DNA of 64,000 bases from NCBI RefSeq assembly GCF_000014225.1, contig NC_008228.1, forward strand, positions 4,092,001-4,156,000, in the 5' to 3' direction. Origin of the DNA: Paraglaciecola sp. T6c (GTDB lineage Bacteria; Pseudomonadota; Gammaproteobacteria; Enterobacterales; Alteromonadaceae). This document shows positions 29,958 through 40,144 of the stretch, piece by piece. Each line of letters starts with the position of its first letter. Position 1 is the stretch's first letter. The position numbers and the translations under genes were made by a program. Below the pieces are notes generated by a model. It ran no database searches and was not told where the DNA came from. It was given only the letters and a program-made list of their open reading frames with translations.

Positions 29958-30051
29958 CTATTTGAGCTAGAAGCTGTCAATTTAATGCTCTTAGCGCAGC
30001 TAATATCCTGCCAACGCCGCGTTCATATTAGGTTATTCACTACCAGAATGT

Positions 30052-32106
30052 TTAGCTTGCCGGATATCTATAATCGATTAAGGCTTGAGCTGGTACCGGT
30101 TTACTAAAATAGTAGCCTTGAACTAAGTCGCAGCCGAGTTTATCTAGCAACATAAGTTGCTCATGAGTTTCAACTCCTTCAGCGACGACCTCTAGGTCTA
30201 AACTATGCGCCATTGCGATGGTTGCTTTGACTAAATCAAAGTCCTCCTTATTCACAGTGATGCCATCAATAAAGCTGCGGTCTATCTTTAAAATATCAAA
30301 TGAATAGCGACGCAAATAACTCAGTGAAGAGTACCCTGTACCAAAATCGTCCATCGATAATTTCACACCTAACTGGTGAAGCTCTTCCAGCGCCTCTTCC
30401 ACATAGGCATTACCAACCATTAATACCCCCTCCGTTATTTCAAACTCCAAATTTTGCGGCGAGATTTCCTCTTTGCTCAATGCCGATAAAATAAAGTTAA
30501 TTAGCTCTTTGTCCCTAAATTGCCGCGGCGATAAATTGACCGCAATGGTATAGTTTTTATTATGAATACTCGCCCACTCCCGCAAAAACTCTAGAGCTTG
30601 TTCAATAACATATTTACCAATGGGCACAATTAACCCGGTATGTTCAGCAATGGGGATAAATTCGTCAGGAGGCACATTACCCAATATCGGATTACGCCAA
30701 CGAATTAATGCTTCAGCACCGATTACGTTTCTATTTTGCACACTAAATTTGGGTTGGTAAAACACCTCAAATTCTTTACGCTGAAGCGCTTGATTGAGCT
30801 GCCCTTCGATTTCGAAACGGCGCAACATAATGGCATTCATTTCTTTTGTGAAAAATGAATACGTATTTCGCCCTGATAATTTAGATTGGTACATGGCAGC
30901 ATCAGCATGGCGCAATAAATCAGAGGCACTGCTGCCGTTTTCAGGATACGTTACAATGCCAATACTCAAGGTTAGGATCAGCTCCTTACCATCAATTAGA
31001 AACGGGTCTCTGAATACCCGAAGTAGGTTTTCGGCCACCTCCTTTGCATCGTTATCATCAGCAAGTGCCCGTAACAACACGATAAACTCGTCTCCCCCTA
31101 AGCGCCCTACCGTGTCCGCCTTTCGCAAGGCTAAGGTTAGCTTGTTAGCCGCCTCAACTAGGAGTTTGTCGCCTACTTCGTGGCCTAATGAGTCATTCAC
31201 TTTCTTAAAGTCGTCTAGATCTAGAAATAGCAGAGCGGCTTTTTCTTCGTTTCTTTGCGCCTCTTTAAGCATTTGCGATAAACGATCCAGAGACAAGAAG
31301 CGATTCGGCAGCAAGGTCAAACTATCGTAATAAGCGTGATGGCGTATCGTTTGAGCCGCCTTATGCTGCTCAGTGATATCGCGAACGATCACTACTATTT
31401 GGTTGTACGCCTTAACATGGCTCAGTCTTGCTTCGAAGTAGCGAATACCGTCTGGCAAAGTGAGTTCATATTCAAAGGTAGAAATACCCTCTTGCTCAAT
31501 CACCCTTTTATTAAATAGCGTATACTTGCGTGCCACCTTGCGTGGAAACAAATCTGTAATGGTGCGTCCGACGCATTCACTTGGTGATGCACCGAGATAT
31601 TTGTCATCCCCCCCATGAGAATCAATGATGGTGCCGTCTTCTTCCATCAAGAAGAACAAATCTGGGGTGGCCTCAAAGACCGCTTCAAGCATGTTGTCTT
31701 TAAATTTTGCTTGCGCTTGGGCTTGTCGTACGTCGGCGAGATCGATATCAATGCAGTACATTTCGTGCTTATTGTGTTCATTTGTGAACAAAACATGGCT
31801 CGAAAATACGTTAACATCGCCACCATTTTTATGGCGCAATGTCAGTTCTTCAGCAGGAATTTTAATGCCTTTATTGATCCAATCAGTGTGGGCGGCAATA
31901 ACGGGTTCACGCATAAAGTCGGGGAAAATCAGATCTTCGAGTTTCTTACCTAACGCTTCTTCTTCGCTAAAGCCATAAAGTAACTCGCTGCCCAAATTCC
32001 AGTAAATCACATTCCGCTCTTCATCGTATCCTTGGACAGAAAGAGCATCTACCTCGTCAAACAACTGATACACAGCGTCTTTTATGGCTTCTTGATGGAC
32101 TATCAT
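30052..32106 (-). CDS. PAS-PAS-GGDEF-EAL cyclic-di-GMP signalling protein
   Basis: A 684-residue cytoplasmic protein with no membrane segment. Two PAS domains (about 8-120 and 130-250) precede a GGDEF domain with an intact GGDEF motif near residue 337. An inhibitory RxxD site (RKAD) lies exactly five residues before it. The EAL domain carries EALIRW, NLSPRQF, EITEGVL, DDFGTGYSSL, KIDRSF and EGVET, so all metal and catalytic residues are there. On sequence it can both make and break cyclic-di-GMP, with the PAS domains presumably setting the balance. The signal bound by PAS is not evident. No partner gene is adjacent. Confidence 0.93.
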   Translation of the reverse strand: MIVHQEAIKDAVYQLFDEVDALSVQGYDEERNVIYWNLGSELLYGFSEEEALGKKLEDLIFPDFMREPVIAAHTDWINKGIKIPAEELTLRHKNGGDVNVFSSHVLFTNEHNKHEMYCIDIDLADVRQAQAQAKFKDNMLEAVFEATPDLFFLMEEDGTIIDSHGGDDKYLGASPSECVGRTITDLFPRKVARKYTLFNKRVIEQEGISTFEYELTLPDGIRYFEARLSHVKAYNQIVVIVRDITEQHKAAQTIRHHAYYDSLTLLPNRFLSLDRLSQMLKEAQRNEEKAALLFLDLDDFKKVNDSLGHEVGDKLLVEAANKLTLALRKADTVGRLGGDEFIVLLRALADDNDAKEVAENLLRVFRDPFLIDGKELILTLSIGIVTYPENGSSASDLLRHADAAMYQSKLSGRNTYSFFTKEMNAIMLRRFEIEGQLNQALQRKEFEVFYQPKFSVQNRNVIGAEALIRWRNPILGNVPPDEFIPIAEHTGLIVPIGKYVIEQALEFLREWASIHNKNYTIAVNLSPRQFRDKELINFILSALSKEEISPQNLEFEITEGVLMVGNAYVEEALEELHQLGVKLSMDDFGTGYSSLSYLRRYSFDILKIDRSFIDGITVNKEDFDLVKATIAMAHSLDLEVVAEGVETHEQLMLLDKLGCDLVQGYYFSKPVPAQALIDYRYPAS

Positions 32107-32601
32107 AGTACTGGATTGACTGCCTCTTGGTTAGTGTAGATAAGCATTACCTATCTTTAATAATCAATATCGCGCCTATGAGTAACAGTGCGGGCATGAA
32201 GACAGCGCCTGAACTCTTATATGAAGAATAAACGCTAACATTGAACTGCGCAATTTTTGAACAACTGTTCTTTAGTCTTAAATCTACACGAAAAAATCAC
32301 GGCCATCACAATGGTAAAAATATACCACTGGTGAACCAGTGTACAGAAAAGTTACGAGCGACAACAATGGTCTTTTCCATATAAACCATATTAGTCAACG
32401 TGATACGAATTACTTCTGTATTAACCGAGTTCAATATGACAGTGGTTGTACTTTAATCTAGAGAATAAAGAACGTACTTATTAGGCCTTTACTGGCAAAC
32501 CCATGTCAGTGATTTATCACCCTATGTAAGGCGCCAAATTATAAGCGAGACTCACCTGAATCGGACACATGAGAAGGGAATGCTGGAGAAGGAGCAGGAG
32601 A
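32107..32601. other. 495-bp gap, no gene; contains one perfect dyad
   Basis: I find no credible coding region on either strand. The only standout is CACTGGT-GA-ACCAGTG at 32326-32341, a 16-bp inverted repeat that could be a regulator site. It lies about 220 bp upstream of the leftward GGDEF-EAL gene. Confidence 0.4.
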
Positions 32602-33276
32602 TTACGTTGTAGTAGGTTCACTATTCAATATAGCAAGCACCAACACAAAGAAGCACAGCACCAAGTTAAACAGTGGAAGTTGCAACGCTGGCGGCATCAA
32701 ATAAATCAGCAAGACAGAGGGTATCCATACTAACCAATTCGTCACTATCGTAGTGGGTAAGTAGAGTAATAACAGTCGTTTATCCAATAGCTGCATGGTA
32801 CGACGTACATTGAAATGCGCATCTTTGAATTGATAACAAAGCGTCAGCAGTGGGCATGTGAACAACGCACTAAACACAAACTGGTCGAAAGCGATTTTTT
32901 GGATCAGGGTAACGGCATCAGTACCATTGCCAAACAAGGTAATTTGCAAACCATAGAATGCATCTACTAACCAACCCATAAAGGCCCAAAGTAAACAATA
33001 AAATGCTAACTGCCGGACAGGCTTAAAATGAATTTGACCGGATAAGCTTAAGTACATAAAAGGCAGTAAGCCGCCGAACACCGCAGTAGACATCACAGCG
33101 TAAACCACACCATAGTGCGATTTGAGATCGGCGAAAAAATTAAACACAGGTTCGCTTGCAGGCCAATAGAAAAAGCTTAAACCAATGCCTAATGCTATCA
33201 ACTGTAAACACATGGCAGGGATGAAGTTTAGTTTTAATGCTCGGCGGATGTTCGAAACCAAAAGAGAATGACTCAT
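32602..33276 (-). CDS. Integral membrane protein resembling Mpv17/PMP22
   Basis: A 224-residue hydrophobic protein with about five to six transmembrane helices. The ATG at 33276 is chosen; the longer frame needs TTG. It does not match a common bacterial family I can name. The middle and end follow the eukaryotic Mpv17/PMP22 pattern: KIAFDQFVFSAL near the start of a helix (Mpv17: a DQ pair before a hydrophobic stretch), and later NWLVWIPSVLLIYLMPP with FNLVLCFFVLVL, like the PVWP...NF..VP..R....N segment. The resemblance is read by eye and is tentative. The gene is single. Confidence 0.6.
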   Translation of the reverse strand: MSHSLLVSNIRRALKLNFIPAMCLQLIALGIGLSFFYWPASEPVFNFFADLKSHYGVVYAVMSTAVFGGLLPFMYLSLSGQIHFKPVRQLAFYCLLWAFMGWLVDAFYGLQITLFGNGTDAVTLIQKIAFDQFVFSALFTCPLLTLCYQFKDAHFNVRRTMQLLDKRLLLLYLPTTIVTNWLVWIPSVLLIYLMPPALQLPLFNLVLCFFVLVLAILNSEPTTT

Positions 33277-33487
33277 AAAAAATAAATGTCTCAAGTATGC
33301 ATGGTAACTATGCTAAAAATGCGGATGTTAACGTCATCTATCCCAGCTGGACGTACTAACGTAAATTCACGATGTTCAATACTGTAATGATTAGCCCTAA
33401 CGTACAATCTTAATCATCAATTCCGTAAGCCTGTTAGCGCAAAAAGCAAACTTAAGCCCTATCACTTGGAAGTAGCAAACCGTTTGG

Positions 33488-34507
33488 CTACGCCAATATA
33501 GCGGAATAGCGCGGCTGCTCACGTACCCTATTCAACGCCTTTGCCGTCTGCCCTTGCATAAATTCGTTTATTTTCACATGCTCCGGGCTCCAGCCGAGCA
33601 AAAAACGATGAAAGTCAGCCCATACAAGTGGTATCAACCCTCGCCACTCTTGCTCTAGCTCTTCAACCCAGCGCTTTTGGACCCCTTGTGTATCTGAAGA
33701 AAGAATCGCCGCTCTAAACTGCGCAAAATAATAATCAATATAACTATCGTGTTTTTCGAATAGCACAGTGTCAGTCAAACAACTGCCTAAGAAATACATC
33801 ACATCCTTGATGCCTATTCCCCTGCCTACGTACTGAAAGTCCACTGCGGCAACGGTTTCACTAGCGCTAAAGCAAAAGTTCGCTAGTTTTGCATCGCCAT
33901 GCAACAGTGTTTGAAAACGCGCATTGTTCAGTGCCTCATCAATACGCTGGGCATTGTACTTGAGCTCGCCCTGCGGCATTACGCCAAACTCAGCTTGGCG
34001 AGTAGCCAAATACCAGTAACAACCAACGGGCCACAATGTCGATGTGTCTATGTTGATAAAACGCTCGTGAAAATGCGCTAACCAACTCAGCACTGTTTTA
34101 ATTTGCGTTTCCGTAGCCCGTGCATATACCAAATCAAAACCACTACTTTTCAGGTCCTCCATGATCAAGGTTTGCGTCTCTGGGTGGTTCGTTGATTTGA
34201 TCAACCCGATAAACTGCGGTACATAACACGTCTCATCGCAACGCCCAGCGAAAAATTGGTAAAACTCGGCTTCTACTTGGTAGGAGCGCACTTTACGTTG
34301 GTGCCCCACCTCACTGTGCCACCCTCGAGGATGGTGCACCTTGGAGGGCGGCGCGACATGCTTCACAATCACGCTCTTGCCTAGCTTGGGGCTATCGTAA
34401 CGGGCAATCTCACCGTACTCGCTCCACAAATTTTGCAGTAGCTCGCGTTTTTCAAGCTTAGGGTCGTCAAAGTACTCGCGTAATCTAGTCAATAATTGAG
34501 TTTGCAT
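33488..34507 (-). CDS. Ecdysteroid/choline-kinase-like phosphotransferase
   Basis: A 339-residue protein with the APH/EcKinase fold. The ATG at 34507 has AAGG upstream; the longer frame would start at GTG. Visible features are an N-terminal lysine segment (SVIVKHVAPP) for ATP, LIMEDL in the hinge, the catalytic loop LLHGDAKLANF, and the metal-binding VAAVDFQYVGRG. Bacterial members of this group phosphorylate small hydroxylated compounds; the substrate is unknown. It is divergent from the DUF2797 gene by about 155 bp. It should not be called an antibiotic-resistance gene on this evidence. Confidence 0.75.
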   Translation of the reverse strand: MQTQLLTRLREYFDDPKLEKRELLQNLWSEYGEIARYDSPKLGKSVIVKHVAPPSKVHHPRGWHSEVGHQRKVRSYQVEAEFYQFFAGRCDETCYVPQFIGLIKSTNHPETQTLIMEDLKSSGFDLVYARATETQIKTVLSWLAHFHERFINIDTSTLWPVGCYWYLATRQAEFGVMPQGELKYNAQRIDEALNNARFQTLLHGDAKLANFCFSASETVAAVDFQYVGRGIGIKDVMYFLGSCLTDTVLFEKHDSYIDYYFAQFRAAILSSDTQGVQKRWVEELEQEWRGLIPLVWADFHRFLLGWSPEHVKINEFMQGQTAKALNRVREQPRYSAILA

Positions 34508-34662
34508 GGGCGCCTTGCTTACAAGTAACACGGTGAATCAAGATAGATCCTCATTTTGCCCTATGGTTACTTTGGCAATCAAGGCTTTAGGCTGTCACAA
34601 TAGCGAGCTGTTAACGCCCTACCGTTATTCGGCGTCAATTTCGTACACAGGACCAGAACAAC

Positions 34663-35505
34663 ATGACCATTTACCAAGGTAATATTCGCAAAATGCGCGT
34701 ATCCACCGATGCTGAGCATCTTGCCCAATATCAATTGCCCATAGGCGAGCAACTCATTGATATGAACCCGCTGATCGGTAAAGCGCTTAACGTCAGTTTC
34801 GATAACCAGATCAACTGCGTGCATTGCCAAGCAAAAACCAAGAAAAGCTTCAATCAAGGCTACTGTTACCGCTGCCTAACGAAGTTGGCACAGTGCGACA
34901 CCTGTATTATTAAGCCTGAACTTTGCCATTATGACGCTGGCACCTGCCGTGAACCTAGCTGGGGCGAAGCAAATTGCCTGTCAGATCATTACGTATATCT
35001 AGCCAATACGGGGACGATTAAAGTGGGGATTACTCGTCATGTCAGCGATGCAGTATCAAGTCGCTGGCTCGACCAAGGTGCCACTCAGGCGATGGCCATC
35101 ATGAGAGTACAAAACCGCCTAACAAGTGGTTTAGTCGAAACTGCCATGAAAGAGTTTATTGCGGATAAAACCAATTGGCGCACCATGCTTAAAAGCCAAC
35201 CTGACACTGCCGATTTACAGCAATTAAAAGAAGATCTCATCACCGAAATAGAAGATCAATTAGACGAAATTACCGAAGAGTATGGTTTTCAAGCCATCGA
35301 TATTCTTGATTTACCCGCGGTTGATATTCATTACCCAGTGGACCAATATCCAGAAAAAGTAAAGTCCATCAATCTAGACAAAGAACTGTCTTTCAGTGGC
35401 GTACTACAAGGCATTAAAGGCCAATACTGGATGTTAGATGGGGATCGCGTGATCAACATGCGTAAGTATTCCGGTTACCACCTAAGTATTGAAACCCCTG
35501 AGTAA
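34663..35505 (+). CDS. DUF2797 family protein
   Basis: A 280-residue DUF2797 protein. It has a cysteine-rich zinc-ribbon-like section (CVHCQ at about 46-50, CYRC, CDTC, and CREPSWGEANC) followed by VYLANTGTIKVGITR, which recalls the GIY-YIG-type fold suggested for this family, and a helical C-terminal part. The function is not established. Length and cysteine pattern are those of the family. It stands alone, divergent from the kinase-like gene and convergent with the TonB-dependent receptor. Confidence 0.85.
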   Translation: MTIYQGNIRKMRVSTDAEHLAQYQLPIGEQLIDMNPLIGKALNVSFDNQINCVHCQAKTKKSFNQGYCYRCLTKLAQCDTCIIKPELCHYDAGTCREPSWGEANCLSDHYVYLANTGTIKVGITRHVSDAVSSRWLDQGATQAMAIMRVQNRLTSGLVETAMKEFIADKTNWRTMLKSQPDTADLQQLKEDLITEIEDQLDEITEEYGFQAIDILDLPAVDIHYPVDQYPEKVKSINLDKELSFSGVLQGIKGQYWMLDGDRVINMRKYSGYHLSIETPE

Positions 35506-35555
35506 TCGCATTTAACACGGCGCTTTAAAACCTTAGCCAAGCGTTTAAATGACAT

Positions 35556-35588
35556 AAAAAATCGGGCGCAGTTTGCACTGAGCCCGAT
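35556..35588 (-). terminator. Rho-independent terminator of the TonB-dependent receptor gene
   Basis: ATCGGGC (35561-35567) pairs with GCCCGAT (35582-35588). On the minus strand the stem is followed by TTTTTATG. It lies 75 bp beyond the receptor stop codon. Confidence 0.82.
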
Positions 35589-35661
35589 ACAAATAGTCTA
35601 CTTCATTATTGCGTGCCCTAAGTGCTTGTTTCCAAGCTAAGGTCGCTTCTACAGCGCAATA

Positions 35662-38193
35662 TTAGAACGTGACAGATACCTTACCGTAAACAAAACGGCC
35701 TGAGAAACCAAACGGTGAAAACCCTGAATAAGGGAATAAGCGTGAGAACGTACCCACATCTTCCACCAATTCACGGGTAGTATCAGGGTAAACATCAAAT
35801 AAGTTGTTCGCCCCTAATGTTAGCGTTAGGTTGTCTGTTACGTCATAACCAACGTCCAAATCTGTGACCCATTTTTCGGGCAATACTTCATTGGTAGCTG
35901 GGTCACTTGATGGCTCTTGCGTTTCACCGTAGCGCGTTGTGCGCAGTGTTGCGTGCCACTCATCCATGGTCCACACGGCACTTAAGTTGAGCTTGGTTTT
36001 TGGTGAGCCCACTTCAAAACGACGCAATTCAACATCCGAGAACAAGTTGCCTTGATCCACGCCAGCACCAGCAAGTACCGCAGGTGGGTCGATGATGTCA
36101 GTCACTTCATTTTTGTTGTAGTTAAAGCCCGCATTAAAGGCCACATCACCCCAGTTTTGAATATCAGTATTGTATGACGCCACCACATCAACCCCTGATG
36201 TTTCGCTGTCAATGGCATTCAAGAAGAAGCGCGCACGGTTTGCCCCCGTACCTGCTAGTAAGGTTTCAATTCCCTCACCGGACAAGTTATTGGACAACAC
36301 AATACGATCGTCAATTTTGATATTGTAGTAATCCACTGACACACTGAAGTTTGAATCTGGTGACCAGGTAATACCCGCGCCGTAGTTCACCGCCTCTTCT
36401 GCATCCAATCCAGGTGAGCCTAACGCTTTTGCCACATCACTGTTGGGTGCAAACGTGCCAGTTTCAGTTGGTTCACCGTCTACAAATACCGTCGCGATAG
36501 AAGTGAAATACTGCTGCTGCAACGATGGCGCTCTAAAGCCAGTGGACACTGACGCCCGCAGAGCTATTTCTTCTGTCAGCGTGTAACGGGTGGCGAACTT
36601 ACCGTTTACCGTTGAGCCAAAGTCAGAATAATCTTCATAACGAGCAGCTACAGTCACATTCCAGTTGTCCGTAATATAGGCTTCTAAATCCACGTATAAA
36701 CTGACGTTGTGACGGCTGTTGTCACCGGCTGATTCGGGGGTAAAGCCAGGAAATACCTGTGAGCCCGCAGAGCCACCAAAGGTACCTTGAACATAAGATG
36801 CTTCTTCACCGGCTTCAATTTCGTAGCCTTCACGGCGATATTCAGCACCTACCGCCACGTTGACGCCACTGGCTAGGCCAGACACATCAATTTCGCGGCT
36901 AAGGTCTAGGTTAATGGTCAGTTGGTCGTAAATCAGCGTACCAGCATCAAACACCGTTTGGCTCGTTGGCCCTAGAGAGGTGTTCAAGCTGTTTTTCACG
37001 CCGAACTCAAACTCATCTTCACCGTATACGGCAGAGAGGTCGTAGTTCCAATCACTCATAAACCCTTTTACACCCGTGGCAAATGAATAATCATTGATGT
37101 CAGAGGTTATAATAGGTAAGAAGCCATCGGGATAAATCGCTTCGATGTTGCGGCTGTCTTGGGCACGGCGATAAAAACCTCCACCTTCCCCTTCACGGGT
37201 GCTGTACGAACCAAATGAATATATTTCTGCGTTCTCGTTTAGCTCAAAGCCCGCGTTATAAAACACCGCCATGTCTTCAACATCGCCATTGCCAAAGTTA
37301 TGATTGTAGCGATCCCATGTGAGTTCGCGGGGATCTAACGAGCCATCTTCTAAACGCGAATAGTTTTCTCGTTGATCATAATCAGAGCGATTACTGGCGC
37401 TGCGATCACGAAATTCAGCTGACAGGTTAAAGAAACCGTCATCCCCTAGCGCAAACCCCATGTTGGCACGCATGGTAGCGGTTTGACCATCGGTTAATTC
37501 GCGATCGCCACCTTCGGTAAAGGCAAGCTCGCCGTTATCATCAATGCCGACGTCTTTTAAATCAGGCACACCATCCATGGTCGTTACGTTCGCACCGTAC
37601 GTGACTGACGCCGAGCCACCGCTGCTGGCACTTTTCAATACTATGTTGATAACCCCTGCAATCGCATCAGAGCCATATTGCGCTGCTGCGCCATCGCGTA
37701 ATACTTCGATACGCTCAATGGCGTTAGCAGGGATCGCATTTAAGTCGACCGCTGACGAACCACGCCCGGTGGAGCCATTAAGGTTAAGCAGCGCGTTTGA
37801 ATGGCGACGCTTACCGTTTACCAATACTAGCGTGTGATCCGGCGCTAAACCGCGCAGTTGTGCAGGTCGAACGTGGTCGGTTCCATCGGTCAATGACGGT
37901 TGAGGAAAGTTAAAACTTGGCAACAAGTTGCCCAGAATCATATTGGTTTCAGTTTGCCCAGTAGTGCTAAGTGAATCGGCACCAATGATGTCGATAGGCA
38001 CCGGGCTATCTTCAACCGTGCGCCCTAATCGACGTGAACCGATAACACTGATTGTTTCTAAATCATCTGCAGCTTCAGTCGCTTGCTCCTGAGCGTAAGC
38101 GTTTGCTCCGCTCAAAATTGCAGATGATGCACTCATCATTAATGCGACTTTTAACCACTGATCTTTGGCTTTGAAGGTATGTGTTTTTTTCAT
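35662..38193 (-). CDS. TonB-dependent outer-membrane receptor
   Basis: An 843-residue receptor. A long signal peptide (to about residue 34, NAYAQ) is followed by a TonB-box-like stretch and the plug domain: SVIGSRRLGRTVEDSPVPIDII, then LRGLAPDHTLVLVNGKRRH and ERIEVLRDGAAAQYGSDAIAGVINI. The 22-strand barrel ends with FVYGKVSVTF, the aromatic C-terminus needed for BAM insertion. The type is common in Alteromonadales for oligosaccharide or large-substrate import. No transporter or hydrolase is adjacent to indicate the ligand. It is a single gene with its own terminator. Confidence 0.93.
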   Translation of the reverse strand: MKKTHTFKAKDQWLKVALMMSASSAILSGANAYAQEQATEAADDLETISVIGSRRLGRTVEDSPVPIDIIGADSLSTTGQTETNMILGNLLPSFNFPQPSLTDGTDHVRPAQLRGLAPDHTLVLVNGKRRHSNALLNLNGSTGRGSSAVDLNAIPANAIERIEVLRDGAAAQYGSDAIAGVINIVLKSASSGGSASVTYGANVTTMDGVPDLKDVGIDDNGELAFTEGGDRELTDGQTATMRANMGFALGDDGFFNLSAEFRDRSASNRSDYDQRENYSRLEDGSLDPRELTWDRYNHNFGNGDVEDMAVFYNAGFELNENAEIYSFGSYSTREGEGGGFYRRAQDSRNIEAIYPDGFLPIITSDINDYSFATGVKGFMSDWNYDLSAVYGEDEFEFGVKNSLNTSLGPTSQTVFDAGTLIYDQLTINLDLSREIDVSGLASGVNVAVGAEYRREGYEIEAGEEASYVQGTFGGSAGSQVFPGFTPESAGDNSRHNVSLYVDLEAYITDNWNVTVAARYEDYSDFGSTVNGKFATRYTLTEEIALRASVSTGFRAPSLQQQYFTSIATVFVDGEPTETGTFAPNSDVAKALGSPGLDAEEAVNYGAGITWSPDSNFSVSVDYYNIKIDDRIVLSNNLSGEGIETLLAGTGANRARFFLNAIDSETSGVDVVASYNTDIQNWGDVAFNAGFNYNKNEVTDIIDPPAVLAGAGVDQGNLFSDVELRRFEVGSPKTKLNLSAVWTMDEWHATLRTTRYGETQEPSSDPATNEVLPEKWVTDLDVGYDVTDNLTLTLGANNLFDVYPDTTRELVEDVGTFSRLFPYSGFSPFGFSGRFVYGKVSVTF

Positions 38194-38692
38194 TGTGTTG
38201 CATGTCCCAATGTCAATGTGGAGTAATCAACACTGCACCGTCTTCTGTTATTGCTTTCTGTCCGGCCAAAAGTACGATTTATTATTGTTTTTATCACAGG
38301 TGATGTGGTTGCCCAGTTGCCTAGGCTGCAACACTATTAACACGAAAATCACTCCACGGCGCACTTCCACATACTTGGTTACAAATTTAGAGAAAAATGT
38401 TGAGAAACTAAGCATCAGAATCAAAGACTTAACGTCGTTGAAAAGAAGTAAAATAGCTATCAAACACCCCGAACGTCGGCCAAATATCAACACCTGCTGT
38501 AAACAGGTTTTATTTTCAGTCTTGTCATCAATCGTGTCGGCGCTCACAGAATGGCAGCGCTGTGCGAAAGAAAAGTTTTCCTGCTTTTTTTCTTGCTCTC
38601 TTTCCTACTCATCTGGTGTGAACATCTACCTAGCTAAGCACTGATGCAGTACACTTATATCGGATATCGCATATTAAAGCTTATCCCGCACT
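38194..38692. other. 499-bp gap between the receptor and sbcD; no gene seen
   Basis: The region carries the divergent promoters of the TonB-dependent receptor and sbcD. Open frames here on both strands have no ribosome-binding sites, biased composition or recognisable motifs. I see no convincing operator. Confidence 0.4.
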
Positions 38693-38779
38693 GTGTATCA
38701 GTGGGCGGTATCAGTAAACTGCTGCAGTAATCTGACGCGCTGCAATTTGTCATTCGTAAAAACACAAAGGACTTGGCAT

Positions 38780-40144
38780 ATCAAAATTCTACACACCTCT
38801 GATTGGCACCTAGGGCAAAACTTTTTCACTAAAAGCCGCAAAGACGAACATCAAGCCTTTTTAAACTGGTTACTTAACGTGCTCCAAGTACAAAAAATTA
38901 ATGCTGTTATTGTCGCGGGGGATATTTTTGATACCGGCACGCCGCCAAGCTATGCCCGTCAAATGTACAATCAGTTTGTGGTTGAACTAAGCAAGCTCAG
39001 CTGCACCTTAGTGGTATTAGGGGGCAATCACGATTCTGTATCAACCCTAAATGAATCTAAGCAGTTACTCGCCTGCCTGCACACCCATGTTATAGCCAAC
39101 ACCATGGATAACGTGGAGCAACAAGTTATCGAACTAACTGACGCTACAGGCCGTGTCGGCGCTATATTGTGCGCTATTCCGTTTATTCGCCCTCGTGACG
39201 TGCTACAAAGCCGAGCAGGTGAAACCAGCGAAGACAAAAAGCTTGCCCTAAGCGACGCCATAAAAGCCCATTACGCCAGCATTTTTCAGCTTGCCGTTGA
39301 ACGTCGTAATCAACTTGCCGATAACGGCAATGGCAATGCAGCTCAAGGTATTCGCAACGTCAGCAGCACGAGCGTCCATATTCCTATTATTGCCACTGGG
39401 CATTTAACGGCATTAGGGGTAAGTCAATCGGAATCCGTACGAGAGATTTACATCGGCACATTAGACGGCTTTGCGGCTGATGGTTTCCCCCCAGCGGATT
39501 ATATTGCTCTTGGCCATATTCACCGACCGCAAATGGTCGCTAAATCTGAGCACATCCGTTACAGCGGCTCGCCTATACCCCTGAGTTTTGACGAGCTTAA
39601 ATCACAGAAACAAGTGGTGATCGTAGCGTTTGACCAGCAAGGTCAGCGCAGTATCGCCCCGTTGGATATTCCGATGTTTCAACCTATGGCCATGCTCAAA
39701 GGGGATTTGGAGAGCATAAAAACGCAACTGACAGCGTTTCCCCTTCTCACGGAAAAAACTAGCACTGAAGCAACTCGCACTGAGGATGACGGCCAAGCTA
39801 ACAATCTCAGCAAACCGCAAGTACTCACCTCAGTAAAGCCCACTTGGCTGTGCATTCATGTTGACGTGCAAGACTACTTAAGCGATTTACAGCAAAGCAT
39901 TCAAACCTTGACCGAGGGGCGCAATGTGGAAGTGCTGCAATTACGTCGCACCCGCACCAAAGCAAGCCAAGGGTTAAACCAAGTTAACAACGAAACACTG
40001 GCAGAGCTAACCCCCTTCGATGTGTTTGAAAAGCGCCTCGCCCTTGAACATTTTGAAGGAGAGCAAGACCAAACTCGCTTAACGAAAATTCGCCATACCT
40101 TTAGTGAAATAGTGGAAGAAGTGCGCCATCAGGAGGCTAAATAA
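38780..40144 (+). CDS. sbcD: SbcD nuclease subunit, apparently with an ATC start codon
   Basis: SbcD is the Mre11-type Mn-dependent nuclease that, with SbcC, opens hairpins and trims DNA ends. The metal motifs are clear: HTSDWHLGQ at the N-terminus, VAGDIFDTG, GGNHDS and, later, ATGHLTALG and ALGHIHRPQ. The conserved protein begins with the MKILHTSDWHLGQ pattern, but the first codon is ATC (38780). A good AAAGGA Shine-Dalgarno lies 8 nt upstream. No ATG lies upstream in frame, only GTG (38693) and TTG (38747) without ribosome-binding sites. The subunit would be 454 residues. The stop overlaps sbcC by one base (TAATG). Confidence 0.9.
   Translation: MKILHTSDWHLGQNFFTKSRKDEHQAFLNWLLNVLQVQKINAVIVAGDIFDTGTPPSYARQMYNQFVVELSKLSCTLVVLGGNHDSVSTLNESKQLLACLHTHVIANTMDNVEQQVIELTDATGRVGAILCAIPFIRPRDVLQSRAGETSEDKKLALSDAIKAHYASIFQLAVERRNQLADNGNGNAAQGIRNVSSTSVHIPIIATGHLTALGVSQSESVREIYIGTLDGFAADGFPPADYIALGHIHRPQMVAKSEHIRYSGSPIPLSFDELKSQKQVVIVAFDQQGQRSIAPLDIPMFQPMAMLKGDLESIKTQLTAFPLLTEKTSTEATRTEDDGQANNLSKPQVLTSVKPTWLCIHVDVQDYLSDLQQSIQTLTEGRNVEVLQLRRTRTKASQGLNQVNNETLAELTPFDVFEKRLALEHFEGEQDQTRLTKIRHTFSEIVEEVRHQEAK

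Noticed and set aside
33488-34507. Aminoglycoside-resistance gene
   Set aside because: The APH fold alone does not show drug resistance; the sequence fits the EcKinase/choline-kinase-like group.
38165-38644. Overlapping frames of 159 (plus) and 99 (minus) codons between the receptor and sbcD
   Set aside because: No motifs or ribosome-binding sites; one begins inside the receptor signal-peptide region on the other strand.
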